Assembly (NCBI RefSeq): GCF_020880815.1
Contig: NZ_JAJITD010000004.1
Location: 372,001-436,000 of the forward strand
Source of the DNA: Paraburkholderia sejongensis
Lineage (GTDB): Bacteria > Pseudomonadota > Gammaproteobacteria > Burkholderiales > Burkholderiaceae
Reading direction: 5' to 3'
DNA length: 64,000 bases
Part shown: in pieces, positions 16,962 through 25,151 of the stretch
Layout of the letters: each line of letters starts with the position of its first letter
How positions within the stretch are numbered: the first letter of the stretch is position 1
Made by a program: the position numbers and the translations under genes
The notes under the pieces: model-generated
What the model saw: the letters and a program-made list of their open reading frames with translations, nothing else
What the model was told of the DNA's origin: nothing
Database searches by the model: none

Positions 16962-18317
16962 ATGCGGGAAATCAATTTGCACGCGCTCGCCGAGAACGCG
17001 AAGCTCAGCGCTCTGCACTACATCGTGCTGATCTGGTGCGCGCTCATCATCATCTTCGACGGCTATGACCTCGCGGTCGCCGGCATTGCGCTGCCGTCGA
17101 TCATGAAGGAGATGGGCGTCAATCCGGCGAAGGCCGGCTTCATGGTCAGCTCCGCGCTGTTCGGAATGATGTTCGGCAATATCGTGTTCGGCACGGTCGC
17201 GGATCGCATCGGCCGTCGCTGGGCGATCGCGATCTGTCTCGCGCTGTTCAGTGTTTTCACCGCGCTGGCCGGTCTTGCCGCGACGCCGGTCGAATTCGGC
17301 GTTGCCCGTTTTCTCGCGGGGATCGGGATCGGCGGCGTGATGCCGAACGTGATCGCGCAGATGACCGAATATGCGCCGCGCCGTTTGCGCAGCACGATGG
17401 TCACGCTGATGTTCAGCGGCTACTCGGTCGGCGGGATGCTGGCTGCGGTGCTCGGCAAGGGGATGATCGAACGCTTCGGCTGGCCGTCGGTGTTCGTCGC
17501 CGCGGGCGCGCCGGTTCTGCTGGTGCCGCTGCTGCTCAAATGGATGCCGGAATCGATGGCGTTTCTGATCGGCAAGGGCGACACCGACAAGCTCGCGCGG
17601 ATTGCCGGCCGGCTCGATCCGAGCTACCAGCAGCGCAGCGGCGACCGCTTCGTGCTGAACCGCGCGGAGCAGAGCAAGGCGTCGATGGGCCAGCTGTTCG
17701 CCGACGGCCGCGGCTTCAGCACGCTGATGTTCTGGGTCGGCACGTTCATGTGCCTGTTCATGGTCTATGCGCTCAGCTCGTGGTTGACCAAGCTGATGGC
17801 GTCCGCCGGCTATAGCCTGGGTTCGGCGTTGACCTTCGTGCTGGTGCTGAACTTCGGCGCGATGATCGGCGCGATCGGCGGCGGCTGGCTGGCGGACAAG
17901 CTGCATATCAAGTACGTGCTGGTCGGCATGTATCTGCTCGCCGCGGTGTCGATCTCGCTGCTCGGTTACCCGATGCCGACCGCTGTGCTGTTCGTGCTGG
18001 TGGGTCTCGCGGGTGCGTCGACGATCGGCACGCAGATCGTCAATTGCGCGTACGCCGGGCAGTTCTATCCGCTGGCCGTGCGCTCGACCGGCATCGGCTG
18101 GGCGCTGGGCGTCGGCCGCGGCGGCGCGATCGTCGCGCCGATCCTGATCGGCGTGCTGGTCGGCATGGGCCTGCCGCTGCAGCAGAACTTCATGGCCATC
18201 GGTCTGCCCGCACTAATCGCGGCCGCCGCGGTCGCGCTGATCGATCATCGCCGCTCGGCCTCGCATCAGGTCGAGGTCAGCGCGCCGGTCGCCGCGCAGC
18301 AGGTCGCGCGCAGCTAG
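16962..18317 (+). CDS. MFS transporter, aromatic acid:H+ symporter (AAHS) family
   Basis: This 451-residue protein has about 12 membrane helices and AAHS features: the DGYDLAV motif in helix 1 (residues 29-35), GTVADRIGRRWA in the first cytoplasmic loop and a matching GGWLADKL in the second half. Members (PcaK, BenK, MhpT) import benzoate, 4-hydroxybenzoate or phenylpropionates with protons. The actual substrate is undetermined because no catabolic genes follow. AAGGAGC lies upstream of ATG 16962. It is divergent from an AraC-type regulator of the kind that controls aromatic-acid genes. Confidence 0.87.
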   Translation: MREINLHALAENAKLSALHYIVLIWCALIIIFDGYDLAVAGIALPSIMKEMGVNPAKAGFMVSSALFGMMFGNIVFGTVADRIGRRWAIAICLALFSVFTALAGLAATPVEFGVARFLAGIGIGGVMPNVIAQMTEYAPRRLRSTMVTLMFSGYSVGGMLAAVLGKGMIERFGWPSVFVAAGAPVLLVPLLLKWMPESMAFLIGKGDTDKLARIAGRLDPSYQQRSGDRFVLNRAEQSKASMGQLFADGRGFSTLMFWVGTFMCLFMVYALSSWLTKLMASAGYSLGSALTFVLVLNFGAMIGAIGGGWLADKLHIKYVLVGMYLLAAVSISLLGYPMPTAVLFVLVGLAGASTIGTQIVNCAYAGQFYPLAVRSTGIGWALGVGRGGAIVAPILIGVLVGMGLPLQQNFMAIGLPALIAAAAVALIDHRRSASHQVEVSAPVAAQQVARS

Positions 18318-18350
18318 ATGCAACCGGTTTTAGATCTTCAGTAGTCCGGT

Positions 18351-18402
18351 GGGAGTCGGCAAAGTTCTTCTGCTTTTCCCGCGCTTTTTTTGCGCGACTC
18401 CC
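18351..18402. terminator. Hairpin between convergent MFS and tonB genes
   Basis: GGGAGTCG pairs with CGACTCCC over a long T-rich loop that itself contains GCGC-T7-GCGC. It lies between the MFS stop (18317) and the convergent tonB stop (18415). A bidirectional termination role is plausible, though the structure is not a textbook stem plus T-run. Confidence 0.35.
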
Positions 18403-18414
18403 TCTAGCAACTCC

Positions 18415-19248
18415 TCAACTGACGTTGAAATGTACGCGAATGTCTTGCGTGCTTTCGACCGCATGACCGTCGCGTAGTGCCGGGAAGAAGCGCCAGCGCC
18501 GTAACGATTCGAGCAGCAAGCCGTTCAGGCGCGGATTCGGGGTGGCCTTCAGTAGTTCGACGTCGACCGAGCCGTCGACGTGAATCGTGAAGCGCGCGGT
18601 CGCGACCGTGCGGTACGCCTGTTCGCGCAGGTCGTCGGGCAGTGTCGGGAGAGGCTGCGCGATGGTGCGGGCGGTGGTGGTGGCACCGGTCGCGGTGGCT
18701 GATGCGGTTGACGTAGTCGATGCGCTCGACGCAGACGAGGCGGCAGCGGAGGGTGGGGCGTCTGTGGAGGCCGATCGCGCTGTGCTAATCGGCGGACCAG
18801 CGGCGGGCGGCGCCTCGGCGGCTTCTTGGCGCGCGTGCGGTGGCGGCTCTGCGGTGACGGCCGGCTTTATTCGCTGCTCTCGCGCTTCACGTTGCGTGGC
18901 ATGTTGCGTTTCCCGTTGCGCATCGTGACGCGCAACATCGTCACGCGTGCTGACCGGCTTTGATCTGCTCGTGGCGGGCGGCATCGGCGTTTGTACTACA
19001 GGCTTCACCGGTGCCGGCGTTTTTTCCGCGGCTGGCGCGGCACCCGTTGCCGCCGGCGCATTCATCAAGACTACGCGCATATCCAACGCAGCCGCCGGCC
19101 GACGCGCATCGCTGACGTGCACCATCGACCGCGACGACAGAATCGCGAGCACGCCCACCCACAGCCCCAACGCCAGCACGAACGCAAGTGCACTGCGCGT
19201 CGCGTGCAGCCACCGCTCGGAACACCCCTGGAAACAGGCTCTATTCAC
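18415..19248 (-). CDS. tonB: TonB-like energy transducer
   Basis: This protein of about 277 residues has one N-terminal membrane helix (about residues 17-38), a long Pro/Ala/Ser/Thr-rich periplasmic stretch (about 55-195) and a C-terminal TonB fold from about 205 (RTVATARFTIHVDGSVDVEL and RRWRFFPALRDGHAVES). TonB passes proton-motive energy from ExbB-ExbD to outer-membrane receptors. The start is uncertain: GTG 19248 overlaps the exbD stop by 8 bp and is chosen; TTG 19260 is the alternative. It is the last gene of the receptor-exbB-exbD-tonB operon. Confidence 0.85.
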   Translation of the reverse strand: MNRACFQGCSERWLHATRSALAFVLALGLWVGVLAILSSRSMVHVSDARRPAAALDMRVVLMNAPAATGAAPAAEKTPAPVKPVVQTPMPPATSRSKPVSTRDDVARHDAQRETQHATQREAREQRIKPAVTAEPPPHARQEAAEAPPAAGPPISTARSASTDAPPSAAASSASSASTTSTASATATGATTTARTIAQPLPTLPDDLREQAYRTVATARFTIHVDGSVDVELLKATPNPRLNGLLLESLRRWRFFPALRDGHAVESTQDIRVHFNVS

Positions 19249-19639
19249 GATGCACGGCAATCAGAAAATGCTCGGCGCCCGCGCGCCGGGCGGCCAGCAT
19301 CGCCTGCACGACCGCGCCGTGCCCGGCATGGTCGTCGGCGGCGATCACGACATTGCCGTCCGCGCGCAGCAGACGCTTCACTTCCGCCTCGATCTGCTCC
19401 GCGCGCACCGGCTGCCGGTTGATCGACACGGCGTCGTTGCCGTCGACGGCGATCGTCAGCGGTTCGTGCTCGCTGAGCGTTTGCGCGCGGCCGGCGGGCA
19501 GGTCGATGCGGACCGCGTCGAGACGCTGCATCGCGAGCGACGCAAGCATGAAGGTCGCGAGCAGAAAGAACATCACGTCGATCATCGGAATGATTTCGAT
19601 GCGGCCTCGTTTCGAGGTCCGCGAGCGACGCAGTTTCAT
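19241..19639 (-). CDS. exbD: ExbD/TolR-family proton channel subunit
   Basis: This 132-residue protein has a short basic N-terminus, one membrane helix (about residues 16-40, IIPMIDVMFFLLATFML) and a periplasmic domain. The Asp in PMIDVMFFLL is the conserved proton-carrying residue of ExbD. It begins 2 bp after the exbB stop, so the two are translated together, and works with ExbB and TonB in the inner membrane. Confidence 0.92.
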   Translation of the reverse strand: MKLRRSRTSKRGRIEIIPMIDVMFFLLATFMLASLAMQRLDAVRIDLPAGRAQTLSEHEPLTIAVDGNDAVSINRQPVRAEQIEAEVKRLLRADGNVVIAADDHAGHGAVVQAMLAARRAGAEHFLIAVHRE

Positions 19640-19641
19640 CG

Positions 19642-20283
19642 TCAGGCTCCGCTCGTTTCGTCGCGCGCGCGCAGCGCATTCAGGCGCGCGTTCGCGAACA
19701 GTTCGAGTTCGTCCATCAGCCGCTCGAGGCGTCGCGAGAAATAGTTGAACGCGAACAGCGCGAATACCGCGACGATCAGCCCGACCGCGGTCGCCACCAG
19801 CGCCTGCGCGACGCCGCCGGTCACGCCGGCCGGATCGACGAGCCCGTCGCCGCCGAACAGCTTGAACGACTGCATCATCCCGACGATCGTGCCAAGCAGC
19901 CCGAGCAGCGGCGCCGCCGTTACGATCGTCTCCAGCAGCCACAGCCCACGGCTCATGTCGCGTTCGATGCGCGCGGCGATCGCTTGCGCCGACGCTTCGC
20001 GCAGCCACAACGGCGTGGTCGCGTCGGGCCGCCACGCAGCGGCCATGCGGCGAAACGCATGCTGCGTCGCCAGCCGCTCGACGCCGTCAGCGGTCTGCGC
20101 CGGCATATCAGGCGTATCCGATGTATCCGGCTCGAGCAGCGCCGCCGGCGCCCTCGCGAAGCGCGCGAATACATACGCGCGCTCGAAGATGATCGTCAAA
20201 GCGAGCACGCCGAGCAGGCTGAGCGGATACATGATCCATCCGCCGGTGCGCAGCGCCGCGACCAATCCAGTCCATTCATCCAT
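19642..20283 (-). CDS. exbB: MotA/TolQ/ExbB proton channel family protein
   Basis: This 213-residue inner-membrane protein has three hydrophobic helices: about residues 15-35, 117-140 (ETIVTAAPLLGLLGTIVGMM) and 158-182 (GVAQALVATAVGLIVAVFALF). These two motifs are the ExbB/TolQ signature. It pairs with ExbD to power TonB. It lies 21 bp after the receptor stop, in the same operon. Confidence 0.92.
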   Translation of the reverse strand: MDEWTGLVAALRTGGWIMYPLSLLGVLALTIIFERAYVFARFARAPAALLEPDTSDTPDMPAQTADGVERLATQHAFRRMAAAWRPDATTPLWLREASAQAIAARIERDMSRGLWLLETIVTAAPLLGLLGTIVGMMQSFKLFGGDGLVDPAGVTGGVAQALVATAVGLIVAVFALFAFNYFSRRLERLMDELELFANARLNALRARDETSGA

Positions 20284-20304
20284 GCTGATTCTCCGTGCGC
20301 GTGC

Positions 20305-22650
20305 TTAGAAGTACTTGGTGATGCCGCCGTAGACCGCGAAGCGCGGGCCGTATTGCGGCGCGCCGACGCCGATGCCGGAACCGTCGCGCAACTGGTACAC
20401 GCGATTGAACGCATTGATCACGACCAGCCGCGCGTCGACCTTGCCGATCAGCGGCTCGTTGAAATGCTGGATCACGCCGAGGTTCACCTGCGCGTAGACC
20501 GGCAGTCGCTCGGTATTGACGAAGCCGCTGCGCAAGCCCGAGCCGACGATGCCGTCGAACGTGAAGGTGGTGTTGCGGAAGTCGTAAGCCGCGCCGAACG
20601 ACGCGGTCACACGCTGGTCGTGATCGAGATACACCCAGTTGTCCGCGATGTACGCGAGTTCGTCGGCGTCGAAGTTGAACTGCGCGGAGTTGATCTGCTT
20701 GCCCCGGGTGCGGCTATACGCGAGATTCAGATACGCGGACAGGTTGCTGCTTTTGTAGTTCGCGGTGAATTCCACCCCATAGGTTTTGCCGTAGCGGTAG
20801 TTGAACGGCGCGTAGATCAGCGCGGAACCGAACTGTCCTTCGTCGAGCAGATCGCGCGCCTGCTTGTAGTACGCATCGAGTCCGAGCGTGACGGCCGAAT
20901 TCAGTTTGTGCGTGACGCCCACGTCGAAATAATGGCTGCGCTCGGGCCGCACCGGATCGTTCTGGCTCGACGGACTTTGATTAGTCGTACCGTCGAACTT
21001 CGAGATCGTCGCACCGGACACCAGTTCGAACGGCGGCGGCGTGAAGTAGCGCGCGTAGCCGGCATGCACGGTTGTCGACGGCGTGAGCGTATAGAGCAGG
21101 CCGACGCGCGGACTCAACTGGCCGGCGCTGATGTACTGGTTCATCCGGTCGTAGCGCAGCCCGTAATTGAGCGTCAGACGGTCGGTGACTTTCCATTCGT
21201 CCTGCGCGTACAGGCCGTACAGATAGCCGGTTTTGCGGCTGCTGTCGTGAATGGTGAACGGCACGTTGGAGAGCTGATCGCCGTCCTCGTCGGCCGCGAA
21301 AACGCTGACGTTGTCGTCGAATACCGCGCGTTCCTGCTGGAAAAACAATCCCGCGCGAACGGTATGGCGGTCGTTAAGACGCCACGTCGTATCCGCCTGC
21401 ACGCCATTGGCCCGATTGCTGTGAAAGTTCTCGGACGCGACACCGTTGAACATCAGGTCGCCGATCGGATCGGGATTGAACTTGGTGCGCGTGTAGCGGG
21501 TGAAAAACGCCAGCTGATAATCGAACGCGCCGCCGTTGGTCCCTTGCAGCGCGATCGCCGCGAAGTTGCTCAGCTCGGACTGGTTTTCGTTCAGTTGCGA
21601 CGAGTCGAACGTGTCGTGACCGGCGAGTTCGAAGTTGGTCGGCAAGCCCGGCGTATTCGGAATCTGGAATTGATTGCCGGTCGCGCCGAACAGCACGCTC
21701 ACGCGCGTGAGCGGATTGAGCAGATACGACAGATAGCCGAACGCATTGCCCTGGCGCGTGTGATTGTGAATCGCGGTCGCGCTCGAAGTCGGGTTCTCGA
21801 TGCCGAGATTGTTCATCCCGAGCGAGCCGCTCAGGTAGTAGCTGAACGGTCCCTCGCTGCCGTACACGTCGGCGCTGGTGCGGATGGTCTGATGGCTGCC
21901 GCCGTAGACGTCGATCGAGCCGCCGTTGCCGGTGTCGCCGGTTTTGGTGCGGATATCGACAATGCCGGCCGTGCGATAGCCGTACTGCGCGGGCAGCGCG
22001 CCGGTCAGCAGATTCATCTGGTCGATGATGCGGGTATCGAGCGACTGGCCGAAGCCGCTGATCGGCTCGGGAATGATGATGCCGTTGATCCGGTATTGCA
22101 GATTCGAGTGCTCGCCGCGCACGTGCACCTGACCGTATGAGTCGTTGGTGACGCCGGGCGCCTGCAGCAGCACCTGGTTGAGCGGCGTGTTCGCGCCCGC
22201 CGGCAGCGTCGCGATATCGGCCTGGCTGAAGCGGTAGACGCTGCTGCCGGTCTCGGGCAGCAGGCCGTTGCGGGCCGCGTTCAGACGTTGCGCGTTGACC
22301 TGTACGTCGAGCGTGTCGCTCTTTTGCAGTTGCACGTCGATGGCGGCCGACGTGCCGGACCCGGCGGTCGCGATGCGGCTGCCGCTGGCAAAACCGGGCG
22401 CGCTGACGACGACCGCATAGGTGCCGGGCGCGACGCCGTCGATCGCAAAACGGCCCGCCGTGTCAGTGCTGGCGCTGCCGATCGCCGCGCCGCTCGCGTC
22501 CTGCACTTCGACTCTGGCGTGTGAAACCGGTTGGCCGGCGGGATCGGAGACCGAGCCCGTCAGGACTGCTTGAGTGGACGCTCCCCATGCGTTCGAAGCG
22601 ACGGCGCAGAACAGCAGCGCCGCCTGGGCGGTCAGTGTGCGGTTTTTCAT
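20305..22650 (-). CDS. TonB-dependent outer-membrane receptor with carboxypeptidase-regulatory-like N-domain, probably zinc-regulated
   Basis: This 781-residue receptor has a signal peptide (residues 1-25), a CarboxypepD_reg-like beta-sandwich (about 30-115), a plug domain (about 125-235; LNQVLLQAPGVTNDSYGQVHVRGEHSNL, GIVDIRTKTG) and a beta-barrel ending in GPRFAVYGGITKYF, with the terminal Phe typical of outer-membrane barrels. ATG 22650 begins the signal peptide; an upstream extension to 22734 has none. It heads an operon with exbB, exbD and tonB. A Zur-box-like palindrome lies 184 bp upstream, so zinc is the most likely cargo, but that rests on the site and not on the protein. Confidence 0.9.
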   Translation of the reverse strand: MKNRTLTAQAALLFCAVASNAWGASTQAVLTGSVSDPAGQPVSHARVEVQDASGAAIGSASTDTAGRFAIDGVAPGTYAVVVSAPGFASGSRIATAGSGTSAAIDVQLQKSDTLDVQVNAQRLNAARNGLLPETGSSVYRFSQADIATLPAGANTPLNQVLLQAPGVTNDSYGQVHVRGEHSNLQYRINGIIIPEPISGFGQSLDTRIIDQMNLLTGALPAQYGYRTAGIVDIRTKTGDTGNGGSIDVYGGSHQTIRTSADVYGSEGPFSYYLSGSLGMNNLGIENPTSSATAIHNHTRQGNAFGYLSYLLNPLTRVSVLFGATGNQFQIPNTPGLPTNFELAGHDTFDSSQLNENQSELSNFAAIALQGTNGGAFDYQLAFFTRYTRTKFNPDPIGDLMFNGVASENFHSNRANGVQADTTWRLNDRHTVRAGLFFQQERAVFDDNVSVFAADEDGDQLSNVPFTIHDSSRKTGYLYGLYAQDEWKVTDRLTLNYGLRYDRMNQYISAGQLSPRVGLLYTLTPSTTVHAGYARYFTPPPFELVSGATISKFDGTTNQSPSSQNDPVRPERSHYFDVGVTHKLNSAVTLGLDAYYKQARDLLDEGQFGSALIYAPFNYRYGKTYGVEFTANYKSSNLSAYLNLAYSRTRGKQINSAQFNFDADELAYIADNWVYLDHDQRVTASFGAAYDFRNTTFTFDGIVGSGLRSGFVNTERLPVYAQVNLGVIQHFNEPLIGKVDARLVVINAFNRVYQLRDGSGIGVGAPQYGPRFAVYGGITKYF

Positions 22651-22962
22651 TGTTGTGGCTCGTTGATGACGATGCGTTGGTGGTTCTTTGGCGACCGGCG
22701 AAGTCCCGCCTGCCTCGTCCCCGGAGCGGGGCAAGCATGCGATCGGAAAAGTGGTGGCGTGCGCGTGCGCTGCTTTGTGCTGCCGGGTGCTGATTGGCGC
22801 GAAGCAGTCGGGTACGGTCGAACAACGCGAGAGATGTTATAACATAACATTCACGACTGACAAGCCTTTAGCGCGGGCTTGCAACGACCGGCAAATCACG
22901 AGCGTCGACGCGCCAGTGCGAGGCCACTGCAAAAAAACTTGACTGCGTGCATATGCACACCT
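22651..22962. other. Non-coding region between receptor operon and MarR genes
   Basis: These 312 bp hold the 183-nt leader of the receptor operon, the Zur-box candidate at 22834-22850 and the MarR promoter with its operator. On the minus strand the leader contains CCCCG-CTC-CGGGG and a second GC stem, so it may be structured. I compared it by eye with the cobalamin riboswitch and did not find that motif. Confidence 0.5.
22834..22850. promoter_or_regulatory. Zur box
   Basis: ATGTTATAACATAACAT is a 7-3-7 inverted repeat (ATGTTAT, ATAACAT). It matches the core of the established proteobacterial Zur consensus ATGTTATANTATAACAT in both arms, and flanking bases (GAG on one side, TC on the other) also resemble it. 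It precedes the TonB receptor-exbB-exbD-tonB operon, so zinc-bound Zur probably represses that operon. Confidence 0.72.
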
Positions 22963-22967
22963 ATGCT
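22939..22967 (+). promoter_or_regulatory. Promoter with embedded MarR operator
   Basis: TTGACT (22939-22944) and TATGCT (22962-22967) are 17 bp apart, a strong sigma-70 pair. The whole spacer centre is the perfect 12-bp palindrome GTGCATATGCAC (22947-22958), so a bound MarR dimer would block polymerase. Transcription should begin near 22974, leaving almost no leader before ATG 22975. Confidence 0.68.
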
Positions 22968-22974
22968 TCGTCGC

Positions 22975-23397
22975 ATGAACCGTCCTCTCTCCTACGACGA
23001 ATGCAACTGCTTCGCGCTGCGCCAGGCGGCGCGGCACGTCACGCAGATCTACGAGCGCCATCTGAGCGGCGTCGGCCTGACGGCCGCGCAGTTCACGATC
23101 CTCGCGAAGCTCGCGCGCACGCCGAATCAACCGGTCGCCGACCTCGCCGACTCGATGGTGATGGAGCGCACCACGTTGGTCCGCGCGATGAAGCCGTTGC
23201 AGCGCGATGGCCTGGTGGCGGCCGAGCCGGCGGAGCACGATGGCCGCACGCTGCTGTTCAGCCTGACGGAGCAGGGCGAGACGCGCTTCGATCAGGCTGC
23301 GGTTGCGTGGCGCGGCGCGCAGCAAGAGTTCGAAACGAAGTTCGGCCGCGCCCGCGCGAAGACGCTGCGCGCCGAGTTGTTCAGCATCACCGATTAA
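22975..23397 (+). CDS. MarR-family transcriptional regulator (first of two paralogues)
   Basis: This 140-residue protein has the MarR winged helix, with DSMVMERTTLVRAMKPLQRDGLV as recognition region and DGRTLLFSLTEQGE as wing. ATG 22975 makes it exactly as long as its paralogue at 23482 and lies at the predicted transcription start, implying a leaderless mRNA; ATG 22963 would lie partly inside the -10 element. It shares CFAxRQAARHVxQxYxRHLSxVGLT with the paralogue. It probably represses itself and the efflux operon through the GTGCATATGCAC site. Confidence 0.87.
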   Translation: MNRPLSYDECNCFALRQAARHVTQIYERHLSGVGLTAAQFTILAKLARTPNQPVADLADSMVMERTTLVRAMKPLQRDGLVAAEPAEHDGRTLLFSLTEQGETRFDQAAVAWRGAQQEFETKFGRARAKTLRAELFSITD

Positions 23398-23445
23398 AAC
23401 GGTGTGCGCAGACCCGCCGCGGCGGATTTTATTGCGCCGCTAAAT

Positions 23446-23457
23446 GTGCATATGCAC
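23446..23457. promoter_or_regulatory. MarR operator, second copy
   Basis: GTGCATATGCAC is identical to the operator at 22947-22958. It lies 24 bp before the start of the second MarR gene, in the 84-bp gap between the two regulators. Confidence 0.65.
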
Positions 23458-23481
23458 TGACCAACCGGGACGTACCGCGAC

Positions 23482-23904
23482 ATGGAAGCGCTGTTAGACG
23501 ACGACTGCTTTGCGATCCGCCAGGCCGCGCGCCACGTATCGCAGCTTTATGACCGGCATCTGTCGAAGGTCGGGCTGACGATCACGCAATTTTCGCTGCT
23601 GGTCCGGCTTAAACGCGTCGGCCCGATGACGATGAAGCAGATCGCCGAACAGATGCGCATGCAGCGCACCACGCTGGTTCGCACGATCCAGCCGCTACGG
23701 CGCGATGGGCTGGTGACGAGCGACGCGCTCGGCGCCGATGCGCGCACGCTGCTGATCTCGCTGACGGCCGCGGGCGAACAGCGCGTGAGCGCGGGCCGCG
23801 CGCACTGGTATGCGGCGCAGGCCGAATTCGAAGACCGCTTCGGCGAACAGCGCGCGGCCGCGTTGCGCAGCGAGTTGTTTGCGATCACCAAAGATTCGCT
23901 TTGA
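23482..23904 (+). CDS. MarR-family transcriptional regulator (second paralogue)
   Basis: This 140-residue MarR protein has recognition region QMRMQRTTLVRTIQPLRRDGLV and wing ADARTLLISLTAAGEQR. It is clearly related to the upstream MarR gene and probably arose by tandem duplication. Its own promoter region carries the same 12-bp palindrome. It lies 115 bp upstream of the EmrA-like gene, whose leader holds a third, slightly changed copy, so both regulators may compete for or share control of the pump. Confidence 0.88.
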   Translation: MEALLDDDCFAIRQAARHVSQLYDRHLSKVGLTITQFSLLVRLKRVGPMTMKQIAEQMRMQRTTLVRTIQPLRRDGLVTSDALGADARTLLISLTAAGEQRVSAGRAHWYAAQAEFEDRFGEQRAAALRSELFAITKDSL

Positions 23905-23996
23905 ACGGGCGGTAGCACCCCAGCAGCACAGCAGCATACGAGCAGAACACCAGCAGTGGAGGCCGGCGCCGCGCGCCGTTTTTTTCAACCTGAAGA

Positions 23997-24008
23997 GTGC
24001 ATACGCAC
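23997..24008. promoter_or_regulatory. MarR operator, third (variant) copy
   Basis: GTGCATACGCAC differs at one base from the two perfect copies upstream. It lies 11 bp before the start of the EmrA-like gene, where binding would overlap the promoter or the ribosome site. Confidence 0.55.
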
Positions 24009-24019
24009 ATATCGACATC

Positions 24020-25144
24020 ATGTCCACCACCCCTTCGACCGCCGCGCCGCCGAGCGCGCTGCAACCCGCCCGCCAGGCGCGCCGCATCCCGTGGATGCTG
24101 CTCGCGGTCCTGACGGTTCTCGTCGCGCTGGCGCTCGCGCTGTCGTACTGGTTTTTCGTCGGCCGCTTTGTCGAGACGACCGACGACGCCTATGTGGGCG
24201 GCGACGTCACCGTGATGGCGCCGAAAGTAAACGGCTTCGTCACCGACGTGCTGGTGCGCGACAACGAGTTCGTGCACGCGAATCAGGTGCTGATCCGGCT
24301 CGATGCCCGCGACTACGACGCGCGCCTCGCGCAGGCCACTGCCGAGGTCGAGAGCGCGCGGGCCGCGGTCACCGAACTCGAAGCGAGGAAAGCGCTGCAA
24401 CTGGCGTCGATCAGTGAGCGGGCCGCCGAGGTCCGCGCGTCGGGCGCTGAGTTGACGCGCAGCGCCGCCGATCAGACCCGCTACCGCGAACTGGTCAAGG
24501 ACGACGCGGTATCGAACCAGGTGGTCGAGCGCGCGGATGCCGATCTGAGCAAGGCGCGCGCGGCGGTCGATCGCAGCGGCGCGGCACTGCTCGCCGCGCA
24601 ACGCCAGATCGCGGTGCTCGATGCGCAGATCGGCGACGCGAAAGCGCGCATCGCGACCGCCGAAGCCGCGCAGCGGGTCGCCGCGCTGAACGTCGAGTAC
24701 ACGACGATTCGCGCGCCGATCGACGGATATGTCGGCAATCGCAGCGCGCGGGTCGGGCTGCTCGCGAATACCGGCGTGTCGCTGCTGACGGTGGTGCCGG
24801 CGAGCGGCCTGTGGATCGATGCGAATTTCAAGGAAGATCAGTTGAAGAAGATGCGCGCGGGCGACAGCGTCGATGTCGAACTCGATGCATCGAGCCGGGC
24901 GCTGCATGGCGTGGTCGAAAGCCTCGCGCCGGCGACCGGCGCGACCTTCAGCGTGCTGCCGGCGGAGAATGCGACCGGCAACTTCACGAAGATCGTCCAG
25001 CGCGTGCCGGTGCGGGTGCGGCTCGACGTGCCGAGCGACATGCAGGGCGTGCTGCGCCCGGGGCTGTCCGCGACGGTGAAGGTGCACGTCGATTCGGGGC
25101 ACCCTGCCGGCAACGGCGCCGCCAATCCCACCACGCGCGGGTAA
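24020..25144 (+). CDS. EmrA/HlyD-family periplasmic adaptor of a tripartite efflux pump
   Basis: This 374-residue protein has one N-terminal membrane helix (about residues 23-45), the DDAYVGGDVTVMAPKVNGFV lipoyl-domain start at about 55-75, a coiled-coil hairpin (about 105-215) and a second lipoyl/beta-barrel part with TTIRAPIDGYVGNRSARVG. It bridges an MFS pump to an outer-membrane channel. The gene has no clear Shine-Dalgarno site. It stops 7 bp before the EmrB-like gene. Confidence 0.9.
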   Translation: MSTTPSTAAPPSALQPARQARRIPWMLLAVLTVLVALALALSYWFFVGRFVETTDDAYVGGDVTVMAPKVNGFVTDVLVRDNEFVHANQVLIRLDARDYDARLAQATAEVESARAAVTELEARKALQLASISERAAEVRASGAELTRSAADQTRYRELVKDDAVSNQVVERADADLSKARAAVDRSGAALLAAQRQIAVLDAQIGDAKARIATAEAAQRVAALNVEYTTIRAPIDGYVGNRSARVGLLANTGVSLLTVVPASGLWIDANFKEDQLKKMRAGDSVDVELDASSRALHGVVESLAPATGATFSVLPAENATGNFTKIVQRVPVRVRLDVPSDMQGVLRPGLSATVKVHVDSGHPAGNGAANPTTRG

Positions 25145-25151
25145 GCCGATC

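Noticed and set aside
19984..22140. 718-codon plus-strand frame across exbB and the receptor
   Set aside because: Antisense shadow; the minus strand carries recognisable ExbB and TonB-receptor sequence.
22651..22833. Cobalamin riboswitch in the receptor leader
   Set aside because: GC stems are present but the conserved B12-box and core were not found; the Zur box explains control better.
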